A DNA stretch of 54,300 bases, from positions 1 through 54,300 of the forward strand of contig CAVFUK010000123.1 in assembly GCA_963625535.1 (NCBI GenBank). Reading direction: 5' to 3'. This DNA is from Phocaeicola_A sp963625535 (GTDB taxonomy: Bacteria > Bacteroidota > Bacteroidia > Bacteroidales > Bacteroidaceae). This document shows, piece after piece, positions 1 to 8,764 of the stretch. A model generated the notes under the pieces. It was not told the origin of the DNA. It did not search any database and saw nothing but the letters and a program-made list of their open reading frames with translations. Numbering within the stretch: position 1 is the first letter of the stretch; each line of letters opens with the position of its first letter. Position numbers and translations under genes: made by a program.

Positions 1-1004
1 TCCATCCGCTCATCTATGCCTACGGCGAGAGTAACTTCGCCATCACGGGCGAAGGCACCATCGATGCCCAAGGCAGCAACGAGACCTGGTGGCCCATGTG
101 CGGCGACAGCAAACGCTACGGCTGGAAGGAGGGGATGACCTCCCAGCGCAATGGAGGCCGTGCCAAACTGCTGGCTTACGCCGAGACCTTCGCCCCGATA
201 GACAAACGCCAGATGACCATCGACGACGGACTTCGCCCACAGATGGTGAACTTCGTCCGCTGTAACCAGGTGCTGCTCGAAGGTGTTACCCTGCGCAACT
301 CCCCCTTCTGGTGCATTCATCCCCTCTTCTGCGAGAACCTGACGGTGCGCGACGTGAAGGTCATCAACCACGGACCGAACGGCGATGGTTGCGACCCCGA
401 GTCGTGCAAGAATGTCTTAATTGAAAACTGTTTATTTGAAACCGGCGACGACTGCATAGCCATCAAGAGCGGACGCAATGCCGACGGACGCAAATGGAAC
501 ATCCCCAGCGAGAACATCATCGTACGCAACTGCACGATGAAGGACGGACACGGCGGTGTGGTGATAGGTAGTGAGATAGCCGGAGGCTTCCGCAACCTCT
601 TCGTGGAGAACTGCCGGATGGACAGCCCCAACCTGGAGCGCGTCATCCGCATCAAGACCAACAACTGTCGTGGCGGTGTGATAGAGAACATCTACGTGCG
701 CAACGTGGAGGTGGGGCAGTGCCGCGAGGCGGTGCTCAAGATAAACCTCGTGTACGAGAGCCGCGAACAGTGCGACCGCAGCTTCCCGCCCTTCGTGCGC
801 AACGTGTTCCTCGACAACGTCACCAGCCAGAAGAGTCGCTACGGTGTGCTGATAACCGGCTACGACGACCGCTACAATGTGGAGAACATCCACGTGAGCA
901 ACTGCAGCTTCAACAATGTGGAGAAAGACCCGGGCGTGTCGGTGGTAGGAGCCAAGGACGTGCACTACGACAACCTGAAGATAAACGGGAAGAAGGTTAA
1001 GTAA
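1..1004 (+). CDS. Glycoside hydrolase family 28 (polygalacturonase-like), 5' end cut off by window
   Basis: The reading frame is open from the first bases, so the true start lies outside the window; the first in-frame Met (96) is internal. The translated part is a right-handed beta-helix with all the GH28 catalytic motifs in order: NGDGCD (about 379-396, the NTD-type motif), GDDCIAIKSG (about 444), GHGG (about 549) and RIKTN (about 648). In GH28 the three Asp of the first two motifs plus the His and Arg/Lys form the active site, so the enzyme should be active. GH28 enzymes hydrolyse alpha-1,4 galacturonide or rhamnogalacturonan bonds in pectin. Repeated NxxIENxxxRN turns fit the helix. Export cannot be judged because the N-terminus is missing. 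A strong terminator follows. The nearby rhamnose operon fits a pectin/rhamnogalacturonan diet, but that link is an inference. Confidence 0.9.
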   Translation, partial: HPLIYAYGESNFAITGEGTIDAQGSNETWWPMCGDSKRYGWKEGMTSQRNGGRAKLLAYAETFAPIDKRQMTIDDGLRPQMVNFVRCNQVLLEGVTLRNSPFWCIHPLFCENLTVRDVKVINHGPNGDGCDPESCKNVLIENCLFETGDDCIAIKSGRNADGRKWNIPSENIIVRNCTMKDGHGGVVIGSEIAGGFRNLFVENCRMDSPNLERVIRIKTNNCRGGVIENIYVRNVEVGQCREAVLKINLVYESREQCDRSFPPFVRNVFLDNVTSQKSRYGVLITGYDDRYNVENIHVSNCSFNNVEKDPGVSVVGAKDVHYDNLKINGKKVK

Positions 1005-1034
1005 AGAATCGATAGTCCCTTCGTGGGGTTCTGT

Positions 1035-1090
1035 GCCAGAGCGGCAGAAACGGCAAATGATGTTGTTTCTGCCGCTCGGCTTCTTATTTC
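1035..1090 (+). terminator. Rho-independent terminator after the GH28 gene
   Basis: Perfect 13-bp arms GAGCGGCAGAAAC (1039-1051) and GTTTCTGCCGCTC (1065-1077), extended by a GCC/GGC pair around a bulged A. A T-rich stretch follows. It separates the GH28 gene from the next locus. Confidence 0.8.
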
Positions 1091-1159
1091 CGTGAGATGC
1101 CGAGTTGTTGCAAATGAGCGAAATCTCTACATTATTTGTGGATTTAACGTAAAAAATAC

Positions 1160-1188
1160 TTGCATGCTATAATAAATCCTTAACTTTG
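1160..1188 (+). promoter_or_regulatory. Bacteroides-type promoter of the SusC/metalloprotease locus
   Basis: TAACTTTG at 1181-1188 matches the -7 consensus TAnnTTTG, with a TTG at 1160-1162 (18 nt apart) as the -33 element. It predicts a leader of about 145 nt before the SusC gene, which holds the 22-bp repeat array. Confidence 0.7.
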
Positions 1189-1242
1189 CTCCATTCTATC
1201 CGAGGGAAGGTTTGGGGGAGCCTCTGCCACTGAGCTATTTTT

Positions 1243-1303
1243 CTCCCTAGTTAGGAAAATATATCTCCCTAGTTAGGAAAAAAGATTTCTCTGGTTAGAA
1301 AAA
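1243..1303 (+). repeat. Three 22-bp-spaced repeats in the SusC leader
   Basis: CTCCCTAGTTAGGAAAA occurs at 1243-1259 and 1265-1281, and a diverged copy at 1289-1303. The TTAG of each copy is exactly 22 bp from the next (1251, 1273, 1295). Each full unit has an inverted core, CCTA-GT-TAGG. The array lies between the predicted -7 element and the SusC start. It may be an operator array or an RNA element; nothing in the sequence decides which. Confidence 0.75.
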
Positions 1304-1338
1304 TAAATGAGGTCAAATAACATGATTGAATAGAGAGA

Positions 1339-4300
1339 ATGAACAAGAGTAAAAAACTAACATTGAAACAAGTGTTATTAAGTATGAAGAGTAAGATTAT
1401 GCAGGTAGGTTTCTGCTTGACGGTGCTGCTCCTGTCGTTGCCTCAGGACGTTGGGGCAAAGGTCACAGAGCGGACAAGTAAGCAAGTAACCGTTGAAGGG
1501 CAGTTGTCAGCGGCACAGGATGACAACACGCCTCAACGCAAAAAGGGTGAAGTGGTCTACAGCGGCCGAGTAGTGGATGCCAACGGCGATGCCGTGATTG
1601 GCGGTACGGTGGTGCTGCCCGGCAGTGGCAAGGGCGTATCTACTGACGTGGACGGACACTTCAGCCTCTCATTACCCAAGAGCGATCGCACGACGTTGCA
1701 GTTTTCGTACGTAGGTATGAAAACGGTCACGCTCAACTTTAATGGTCAGACCGACCACACGAATATCCAAGTCGTACTGGAAGACGACAACCAACTCTCC
1801 GAAGTGATTGTCAACGGTGTCTACACCCGCAAGGCAGAGAGCTTCACCGGTTCGGCTACCACCGTATCTGGCAAGGACCTGCGCCGCGTGAGCAACCAAA
1901 ACCTACTCCAAAGTCTGAAGAGCCTCGACCCCACGGTCTACATCGCCGATAACCTGACGATGGGTTCCGACCCGAACTCCACACCGACCATCTCGATGCG
2001 CGGTACCTCCAGCTTCCCGGCAGAGACCTCCTCGCTGAAGAGCAGCTACCAGAACCAACCCAACGAGCCGCTCTTCATCCTCGACGGATTTGAGACCTCG
2101 GCAGAGCGTGTGAAGGACCTCGACATGAACCGCGTGGAGAGCGTCACCATCCTGAAGGATGCCTCGGCAAAGGCCCTCTACGGTAGCAAGGCTGCCAACG
2201 GTGTCATCGTCATCGAGACCAAACGCCTGGCAGGTACCGAGGCACGCATCTCCTACAACGGTAGCCTCGACCTGGAGATGCCCGACCTCACCAGCTACGA
2301 CATGACCAATGCCCTGGAGAAGCTGCAGGTGGAGCGCAACGAGGGAATCTACGACATCAACTCTGCCTACTACAACGGTGGCTCCGCTACCCAACAGCAG
2401 ACGCTGACCGAGCTCTATAACCAACGCTACAAACTGGCTCTCGAGGGTCTCGACACCGACTGGATGGCTAAACCTCTGCGCACCGGCGTGGGACAGAAGC
2501 ACAACATCAACATCGAACTGGGCGATGCACGCAACCTGCGCGGGGTGCTCAACTTCACCTACAACGATGTGGCAGGTGTGATGAAAGGCTCCGACCGCCG
2601 CAACATCTCCGGTGACGTGAGCCTCTCGTATCGTCGCAAGAACCTTCTGTTCAAGAATATCCTGAGCGTCATCTCCAACAAGAGCACCGACTCTCCCTAC
2701 GGAACCTTCTCGGACTACGTGAAGATGAACCCCTATTGGCAGGCAGAAGACGCCAACGGCAATGTGCTCCGCTGGGCGGAGGTGAGCAACAGCAACCTCT
2801 CCTATGGCGGCAATGCCGTAGCCAACCCGCTCTACGACGCTACCATCGGCACCAGCCTCGAGTCGTCGTACACCGAGTTCACCAATAACTTCTACGCCGA
2901 GTGGACCATCAACCCCGACCTGAAGGCTACGGTCCGCTTGGGTGCCGAGCAGAAACGCAACGATGTGGACCAGTACTATCCGGCCAACCACTCGCGCTTT
3001 GCCTCCTACACCAAGGGCACATCTGCATGGGACCGCCGCGGACTCTATATCATGGAGAACGGCAAGCAGACCCAGCTGAGCGGTGACTTGAACGTGAACT
3101 ACAACCACGCCTTCGGCAAACACCACGTCTTCGGCAACGCCGGATACTTCGTTTCCGAGACCAAATACCAAGCCTACCAACATCAGGCTGAGGGCTTCAG
3201 CAACGAGACCGCAGCGGACATCACCTTCGCCCACCAGTATGCCGAGGGTACCACACCGACAGGCTACGCTTCGGTGAACCGCGAGATGAGTTTCCTGTTG
3301 GCAGCCTCGTACGACTACGACAACCGCTTCCTCGTTGACCTGACCGGACGCGAGAGCGCCTCGTCGCTCTACGGAGCCGACAAACGTTGGGCCGACAGCT
3401 GGTCAGCCGGTCTGGGATGGAACGTGCACAACGAACCTTGGATGAAGAACGCCGAGTGGCTGAAACTCTTCAAGATCCGTGGTAGCATAGGTCTCACCGG
3501 TAACCAAAACTTCAGCACCAACGAGGCCATCGCTACCTATAGTTATTATACAGGTGCCACCTACGAAGGTCTGACGGGCGCTTACCTCAGCCGAATGCCG
3601 AACTCCGGCTTGATGTGGGAACAGAAGAAAGACTACAACGTCGGCTTCGACTTCCGTGCCTTCGGCCTCTCCCTCTCGTTCGACCTCTATAAGGCCGACA
3701 CCAAGAACATGCTTACCAACGTGAGCATCCCCACCTCTACCGGATTCAGCACCGTGAAGGACAACCTCGGACTGGTGCGCAACTCCGGTGTGGAAATCAA
3801 GGCCAACTACACTCCGTGGCAGGGTCGCGACGGCTTCGTCTCCATCTACGGATCGTTCGTCTACACGAAGAACCGCATCATCAGTCTCTCGCAGAGCATG
3901 CGCGAGTATAACGACCGCATGCTGGCGCAGGCAGAGGACGAGGGTCAGACCTCTCCCGTGCTGATGTATCAGGACGGACTCTCCATGAATACCATCTGGG
4001 CAGTGCCTTCCGCAGGCATCGACCCGCAGACCGGTGAGGAAATCTACATCAAGAAGAACGGAACCTACACCTACGACTACGACTCGTCCGACATGGTGGC
4101 CGCTGGCGACGCTACACCGAAGTATCGTGGCAATATCGGTTTCAGTGCCGAGTACAAAGGCTTCGGACTGACCGCCACCTGCACCTACTTGGCAGGCGGA
4201 CAGATGTACAACTCCACCCTCGTGGACCGTGTGGAGGATGCTGACATGACCTACAACGTAGACCGCCGCGTGCTCACAGGCCGTTGGAAGACTCCGGGCG

Positions 4301-4566
4301 ATGTGACGCAGTACAAGGGCTACAGCGCCAAGACCACCACACGGGCAACCACCCGCTTCGTGCAGGACCGCAACGAACTCTCCATCTCGTCCATCAGCGC
4401 CTACTACGAGTTCCCCGAGTCCATCTACGCGAAGCTCTACATGCAACGTCTGCGTCTGTCGGTCTATCTCAACGACGTGGCTACCTTCTCCTCCATCAAG
4501 GTGGAGCGCGGTACCAGCTACCCGTTTGCCCGCACGCTCTCGTTCGCATTATCCGCAACATTCTAA
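1339..4566 (+). CDS. SusC/RagA-family TonB-dependent outer-membrane transporter
   Basis: A 1075-residue protein with the SusC layout: a hydrophobic export segment near residues 20-40, a carboxypeptidase-regulatory-like domain (about 55-135, with GRVVDANGDAVIGG and FSYVGM), a plug (about 160-300, with the SusC-typical ILKDASAKALYGSKAANGV), and a long beta-barrel ending in aromatic F (ALSATF). Such proteins import ligands captured by the partner SusD lipoprotein across the outer membrane, powered by TonB. The start at 1339 gives a rather long pre-signal stretch; Met16 (1384) just before the hydrophobic segment is an alternative. It heads a six-gene run with a SusD, two lipoproteins and two metalloproteases and no carbohydrate-active enzyme, so the substrate may be a peptide or glycopeptide rather than a plain glycan (inference). 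No regulator is adjacent. Confidence 0.93.
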   Translation: MNKSKKLTLKQVLLSMKSKIMQVGFCLTVLLLSLPQDVGAKVTERTSKQVTVEGQLSAAQDDNTPQRKKGEVVYSGRVVDANGDAVIGGTVVLPGSGKGVSTDVDGHFSLSLPKSDRTTLQFSYVGMKTVTLNFNGQTDHTNIQVVLEDDNQLSEVIVNGVYTRKAESFTGSATTVSGKDLRRVSNQNLLQSLKSLDPTVYIADNLTMGSDPNSTPTISMRGTSSFPAETSSLKSSYQNQPNEPLFILDGFETSAERVKDLDMNRVESVTILKDASAKALYGSKAANGVIVIETKRLAGTEARISYNGSLDLEMPDLTSYDMTNALEKLQVERNEGIYDINSAYYNGGSATQQQTLTELYNQRYKLALEGLDTDWMAKPLRTGVGQKHNINIELGDARNLRGVLNFTYNDVAGVMKGSDRRNISGDVSLSYRRKNLLFKNILSVISNKSTDSPYGTFSDYVKMNPYWQAEDANGNVLRWAEVSNSNLSYGGNAVANPLYDATIGTSLESSYTEFTNNFYAEWTINPDLKATVRLGAEQKRNDVDQYYPANHSRFASYTKGTSAWDRRGLYIMENGKQTQLSGDLNVNYNHAFGKHHVFGNAGYFVSETKYQAYQHQAEGFSNETAADITFAHQYAEGTTPTGYASVNREMSFLLAASYDYDNRFLVDLTGRESASSLYGADKRWADSWSAGLGWNVHNEPWMKNAEWLKLFKIRGSIGLTGNQNFSTNEAIATYSYYTGATYEGLTGAYLSRMPNSGLMWEQKKDYNVGFDFRAFGLSLSFDLYKADTKNMLTNVSIPTSTGFSTVKDNLGLVRNSGVEIKANYTPWQGRDGFVSIYGSFVYTKNRIISLSQSMREYNDRMLAQAEDEGQTSPVLMYQDGLSMNTIWAVPSAGIDPQTGEEIYIKKNGTYTYDYDSSDMVAAGDATPKYRGNIGFSAEYKGFGLTATCTYLAGGQMYNSTLVDRVEDADMTYNVDRRVLTGRWKTPGDVTQYKGYSAKTTTRATTRFVQDRNELSISSISAYYEFPESIYAKLYMQRLRLSVYLNDVATFSSIKVERGTSYPFARTLSFALSATF

Positions 4567-4588
4567 CGCTTAAACAAGAAAGAAACTT

Positions 4589-6139
4589 ATGAAATTATAT
4601 AAAGCATTATCCATAGCGCTGGCAGGCACCCTGCTCCTCTCCAGTTGCAGCGACTGGTTCGACGTGACCTCCAGCAACGAGATTCGCGAGGAGGACCACT
4701 ACAGCAAGGACTCGGGTTTCAAGCAGACCCTGACGGGATGCTACCTGACCATGAGTGAAGAGAATCTCTATGGCATGAACCTCTCGTGGTTCGTGCCCGA
4801 CCTGATAGCCAACCAGACACGTCTCTACAGTGGCTCGTCCAGCAGTGCGCTGGCAAGCGACTTCCAGTCCCACAATTACAACACCACCCGCAGTAAGACC
4901 GTGGTGGAGAACATCTGGGCCTCTGGCTACAACGTCATCGTCAATGCCAACGAGGCCTTGGCCGTCATCGACGAGAAGAAAGCCGAGCTGGACGACATCA
5001 ACTACCACGTGATAAAGGGCGAACTGCTGGCCGTGCGTGCCTTCATGCACTTCCAACTGCTGCGCCTCTACGGCTTCGGTGACTTGACGCGACTGTCCAC
5101 AGTGTTGGAAACATACCCTACCATTCCCTATGTGACTACGGTCGACAAAAACATCGCCCCTCAGGTGACTTACCCGGAGTTCTTCAACGACTTGGTGAAA
5201 GACCTGAACGCCTCGCTGGAGTTGCTCAAAGACTATGACCCTGTCTGCGGTAAACACGATGTGGCCTACTACGAGAATGTGAACGACGATGGCTTCTACG
5301 CCACCCGCAACAACCGCCTCAACTACTATGCTGTGGAGGCTCTGTTGGCACAGGTCTACATGTGGGAAGGCAGTTCGTCGAGCCTCTCCTCGGCCCTCAC
5401 CCTCTGCAACGACATCATCGGTGCCTTGGGCGACGGCGTGAGCATCCGCTTCGACAACAGCAACACCTTCATCGTGAACCTCTCCACACCGGCTACGCTC
5501 AACCGCGCCAACGCCAGTCTGATCAACGAGGCCCTCTTCGCCATAAGCGTGAACGACCTCGACACCAAGATGCAGGGCTACATCAACCCCTCGTATGCCG
5601 ACACCGACTACAATGCCATCTACCTTACCGAGTCGCAGATGAAGGACATCTACGACGATGCGGCCACACCGGACGAGGACGAGTCGACCATCGATGTGCG
5701 TGCTACCGTGCTGCTCTCGCAGAACCTCAGCGCATCCGAGCAAGGCTATGTGCCCTTGAAGCTCTATCAGCGCAACCTGACCAACAGTTTCTATGCCAAC
5801 CGGGTGCCCGTCATCCGTCTGCCGGAGGTCTACTACATGGCTGCCGAGTGCTACGCCAAGCAGGGCAATGCTGAGAAGGCTATGAGTCTGGTCAACACTA
5901 TCCGCGAGAACCGCGCACTATATATGCCGCTGACGGACCTCACGGCCGACGAGGTGATTACCGAGATTGGCAAGGAGTACCGCAAGGAGTTCTTGGGCGA
6001 GGGAGAGATTTTCTACTACTACAAACGTACGGGAGCCACCTCTATCCCCAACTACGACAGCATGAACGAATTCGGCTACATATTGCCTTATCCCGACGAT
6101 GAGACAGCGGCTGGACGTCGTCAATACCTAGTGGACTAA
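4589..6139 (+). CDS. SusD/RagB-family surface lipoprotein
   Basis: A 516-residue protein starting with a lipoprotein signal (LLLSSC, Cys20) followed by SDWFDV, as usual for SusD proteins. The body has SusD features: the N-terminal SNEIREEDHYSKDSGFKQTLTGCY stretch, TPR-like helices (KGELLAVRAFMHFQLLRLYGFGD near 145-170), and the C-terminal RLPEVYYMAAECYAKQGN and EYRKEFLGEGEIFYYYKR elements. SusD proteins cap the SusC barrel and bind the substrate at the cell surface. It lies 22 bp behind the SusC gene in the same operon. Substrate specificity cannot be read from the sequence. Confidence 0.93.
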   Translation: MKLYKALSIALAGTLLLSSCSDWFDVTSSNEIREEDHYSKDSGFKQTLTGCYLTMSEENLYGMNLSWFVPDLIANQTRLYSGSSSSALASDFQSHNYNTTRSKTVVENIWASGYNVIVNANEALAVIDEKKAELDDINYHVIKGELLAVRAFMHFQLLRLYGFGDLTRLSTVLETYPTIPYVTTVDKNIAPQVTYPEFFNDLVKDLNASLELLKDYDPVCGKHDVAYYENVNDDGFYATRNNRLNYYAVEALLAQVYMWEGSSSSLSSALTLCNDIIGALGDGVSIRFDNSNTFIVNLSTPATLNRANASLINEALFAISVNDLDTKMQGYINPSYADTDYNAIYLTESQMKDIYDDAATPDEDESTIDVRATVLLSQNLSASEQGYVPLKLYQRNLTNSFYANRVPVIRLPEVYYMAAECYAKQGNAEKAMSLVNTIRENRALYMPLTDLTADEVITEIGKEYRKEFLGEGEIFYYYKRTGATSIPNYDSMNEFGYILPYPDDETAAGRRQYLVD

Positions 6140-6159
6140 ACAGTAGACAAACCATTAAA

Positions 6160-7041
6160 ATGAAGTTGATTATGAAAAAGATAATAGGCATATTTGCATT
6201 GGGTGCCCTCTTTGCTCTCACCGCGTGCGACAAGGACGACATCGACATATACGCTGAGGACAAAGCTGCCGTGCGCTTTCTCGCCTCTTCGCTCAGCCAG
6301 AGTGAGAACGCGATGGGTGGCAACTCCTACTCGGCTTCCGACGAGGCGGTGTTCGAGAGTTACTCGTTCATCGAAAACTCTTTCGCGAGTTCGTATGAAT
6401 ACTCCATCCCCTTGGCCCTGATAGGCAAGACGGTGGACTACGACCGCCAGGTGAGCTACGTGATAGAGGAGACCTCCACCGCCCCCGAAGGCAGTTACGA
6501 GGTAACCGAGGCCGTCATCCCCGCCGGCGAGAAGTACGGATACATCAAAGTGAACCTCAAGAACACGGAGGAGCTGAGTACCGAAACCTACGAGCTCTGG
6601 ATTTCGCTGAGGGGTAACGACCAGTTGGCCGAAGGACCGGACGAATACGTCTGGGCGCACCTCTCGTGGAACAGCCAGATTCCCGAACCGCCACACAACT
6701 ACCTTAAACGTACGTACAACATGCTCGTCAAGGGTATGTCCAGCTTTATATCCACGAGTCTTGCTTGCTACAGCCCCAATGCCTTGCGCGCCATCGTAGC
6801 TGCCACGGGATGGAACGACTGGGACGACTACAGTGTACACGGCTACAAGTATAATTCAGCCTCGTACAAGAGCTACAAGTACCTGCCGCGTTACAACATG
6901 ATTTATAGCGACAACTCCTACAAAGCCTATGCGGCCATGCTGAAGGATTGGCTGAAGCAGTATGAGGAGGAGCACGGCACACCCTTGCTCCACGATGCGG
7001 GAAATCTGAAAGGTCAGCCTGTGGAGGCCCGCGAGTACTAA
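6160..7041 (+). CDS. DUF4843-type lipoprotein of a SusCD locus
   Basis: A 293-residue lipoprotein: lipobox ALTAC with Cys23 followed by DKDD, an acidic export signature typical of surface-exposed Bacteroidetes lipoproteins. The body (about 60-185) is beta-rich, with IPLALIGKTVDYDRQVSYVI and a stretch ending in a WAHLSWNSQIPEPP-like segment, as I remember for DUF4843 proteins. These are nearly always third in SusC-SusD loci that also encode a PKD-like lipoprotein and a large zinc protease, exactly as here. Molecular role unknown; a surface accessory of the SusCD complex is likely. Met5 (6172) is an alternative start. It begins 20 bp after the SusD stop. Confidence 0.75.
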   Translation: MKLIMKKIIGIFALGALFALTACDKDDIDIYAEDKAAVRFLASSLSQSENAMGGNSYSASDEAVFESYSFIENSFASSYEYSIPLALIGKTVDYDRQVSYVIEETSTAPEGSYEVTEAVIPAGEKYGYIKVNLKNTEELSTETYELWISLRGNDQLAEGPDEYVWAHLSWNSQIPEPPHNYLKRTYNMLVKGMSSFISTSLACYSPNALRAIVAATGWNDWDDYSVHGYKYNSASYKSYKYLPRYNMIYSDNSYKAYAAMLKDWLKQYEEEHGTPLLHDAGNLKGQPVEAREY

Positions 7042-7060
7042 TTCATAAAAACAGAGAACA

Positions 7061-8725
7061 ATGAAAAAGAATAGCATACTTTCATTATTTATGGTGGCTT
7101 CCCTCTTGTCGCTGACCTCATGCTACGACGACGAGAGCACGCTTGCCACACGCACATTGCCCGATGTCGCCATCTCCACTGCGGATGAGGCGACCACCTT
7201 CTATGTGGGCTACCTCGAAGACTTGAACATCACTCCCTCGGTGACACGCAGCGATGGTGACAACGAGGATGGACTCTCTTACTTGTGGGAGATAACCGAA
7301 GAGCCCAAAGACAACGATCCCGAGTGGATTACCTTGGGCGAGGAGCGCGACCTCCACGCGACCATCACCAACGACATCTCCACGCAGCCTTACTACCTGC
7401 GCTTGACGGTCACCGACACGAAGAATAGCGACCTGCAATACACCAAACTGTGGAAGGTGGTTGTGCAGAGCGCCTTCCTCGACGGCATCGTGGTGTCCGA
7501 CACGAGGGACGACAAGACCTCCGACCTCAACCTCATCATGAGCAAGAACCTGACGGTGAACTATGGTGACAAGGCCGACAAGGTTTCGTACGGCATCCTC
7601 AGCAAAGCCAACGGTGAACCCTTCGACCAGCTGATGACAAGCCTCTCCTATAAGTCACAGGGCAACGTTGAGCTGACACACGTTAACAACCTCTTTGCCG
7701 TGACCTCCGAAGGCGATGCGGCAGTGTTCAATACCGAGAAGTATTCGCAAACGGCCCGGCTCACCACGGGTGGTCTCGTTACCTATCTTCCCGAAGGATT
7801 GAAGGTGGTGAGCATCTTCTCGGCCAATCAGCTGCTCTACATGAATACCAACCAGTACATCTATTCGGTGAGCGGCATCAACTATAGCAGCTTCGGATGG
7901 TACGACGCATCGGCCAGCCAGTACACCATCGACAATGGTGTGGTGATGGCAGCCACTTCATTCGATGTGTACGACCAAATAGTAATGTGGTACGACGCCG
8001 ATAAGAGTGCTTTTGTCTATGGAAGTGGTAGCGCCATGACCTCGTATGGCACCGACTTGGCAGCGAACACCTTCTTCGATCCTGCCAACGTGCCCGGCCT
8101 GATAGCCATCGCTGCCGGACAGACAACGGACGGAAATACCCCTGCCTTTGTGATGAAGGACAAGTCGACAGGCGACTATGCCATCTACACCTTCGCCCGT
8201 TACGAGGAGGGTGAGTACGAATATGACGATGATTGGAATGTTATCGCCACCATCAAGGAGGAGGTGCCGGCCAGCGCCCGCATGCGCTACGAGATTCCTG
8301 CGGAAGGCAAGTCTCTGCTGGATGAGGCTGTGAGCGTCTTCTTCGCTGTCGACCAGTCTATCCTCTATGTGGCGACGGCCAAGGCCATCTATGCCATCAA
8401 CTTCGCCGGCTCCACAGCTATTGTCAACACAACGCCTGTCTACACCGCCAGCACAGGAACCTCCATCTCCAAGGCGAAACTCTACTGCCAGGGAACCTAT
8501 ATGACCGACTACAGTGCTGTAGGCAAACTGGACGACGGAGCTACGGTGGAGGAGCTGGAGCTGAACAAGAAGGCAGTGATGGTAGCCGAACAGTCCGGGA
8601 CCTATGAAGGAAAAATCTCGGTCGTTCCTATGACTCAGATTGGTACCGGCAAGTTGGATGCCACCAAGGCACTCACCTATACCGGATTTGGCAAGATACT
8701 CGACTTCTGTACGACGGGTTACTAA
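7061..8725 (+). CDS. PKD-like family lipoprotein
   Basis: A 554-residue lipoprotein with lipobox LSLTSC (Cys21) followed by YDDES. Residues about 35-140 look like a PKD/Ig-like domain: YLWEITEEP, a PYYLRLTVTDTKNSDLQY strand, then KVVV. The rest (about 145-550) has recurring short segments such as GIVVSDTRDD, VVSIFSANQLLYMNTNQYIYSVSG and VDQSILYVATAKAIYAINFAG, which suggest a beta-propeller-like fold (inference from the repeated strand pattern). The family occurs downstream of DUF4843 genes in SusCD loci with a zinc protease. It starts 19 bp after the previous stop. It may bind the protein substrate at the surface; no catalytic motif is visible. Confidence 0.75.
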   Translation: MKKNSILSLFMVASLLSLTSCYDDESTLATRTLPDVAISTADEATTFYVGYLEDLNITPSVTRSDGDNEDGLSYLWEITEEPKDNDPEWITLGEERDLHATITNDISTQPYYLRLTVTDTKNSDLQYTKLWKVVVQSAFLDGIVVSDTRDDKTSDLNLIMSKNLTVNYGDKADKVSYGILSKANGEPFDQLMTSLSYKSQGNVELTHVNNLFAVTSEGDAAVFNTEKYSQTARLTTGGLVTYLPEGLKVVSIFSANQLLYMNTNQYIYSVSGINYSSFGWYDASASQYTIDNGVVMAATSFDVYDQIVMWYDADKSAFVYGSGSAMTSYGTDLAANTFFDPANVPGLIAIAAGQTTDGNTPAFVMKDKSTGDYAIYTFARYEEGEYEYDDDWNVIATIKEEVPASARMRYEIPAEGKSLLDEAVSVFFAVDQSILYVATAKAIYAINFAGSTAIVNTTPVYTASTGTSISKAKLYCQGTYMTDYSAVGKLDDGATVEELELNKKAVMVAEQSGTYEGKISVVPMTQIGTGKLDATKALTYTGFGKILDFCTTGY

Positions 8726-8764
8726 TCCGCACGACAGAAAACTAATACAAACTCTGAACCTTAC

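Noticed and set aside
1243..1303. CRISPR-like array
   Set aside because: The units are adjacent with no unique spacers of usual length, only about three copies, and no cas genes anywhere in the window.
1903..3234. Long antisense reading frames (for example inside both SusC genes, the metalloproteases and the arginine genes)
   Set aside because: They mirror strongly coding strands in GC-rich codons, have low-complexity Val/His/Leu-rich translations, and no promoter or family motif.
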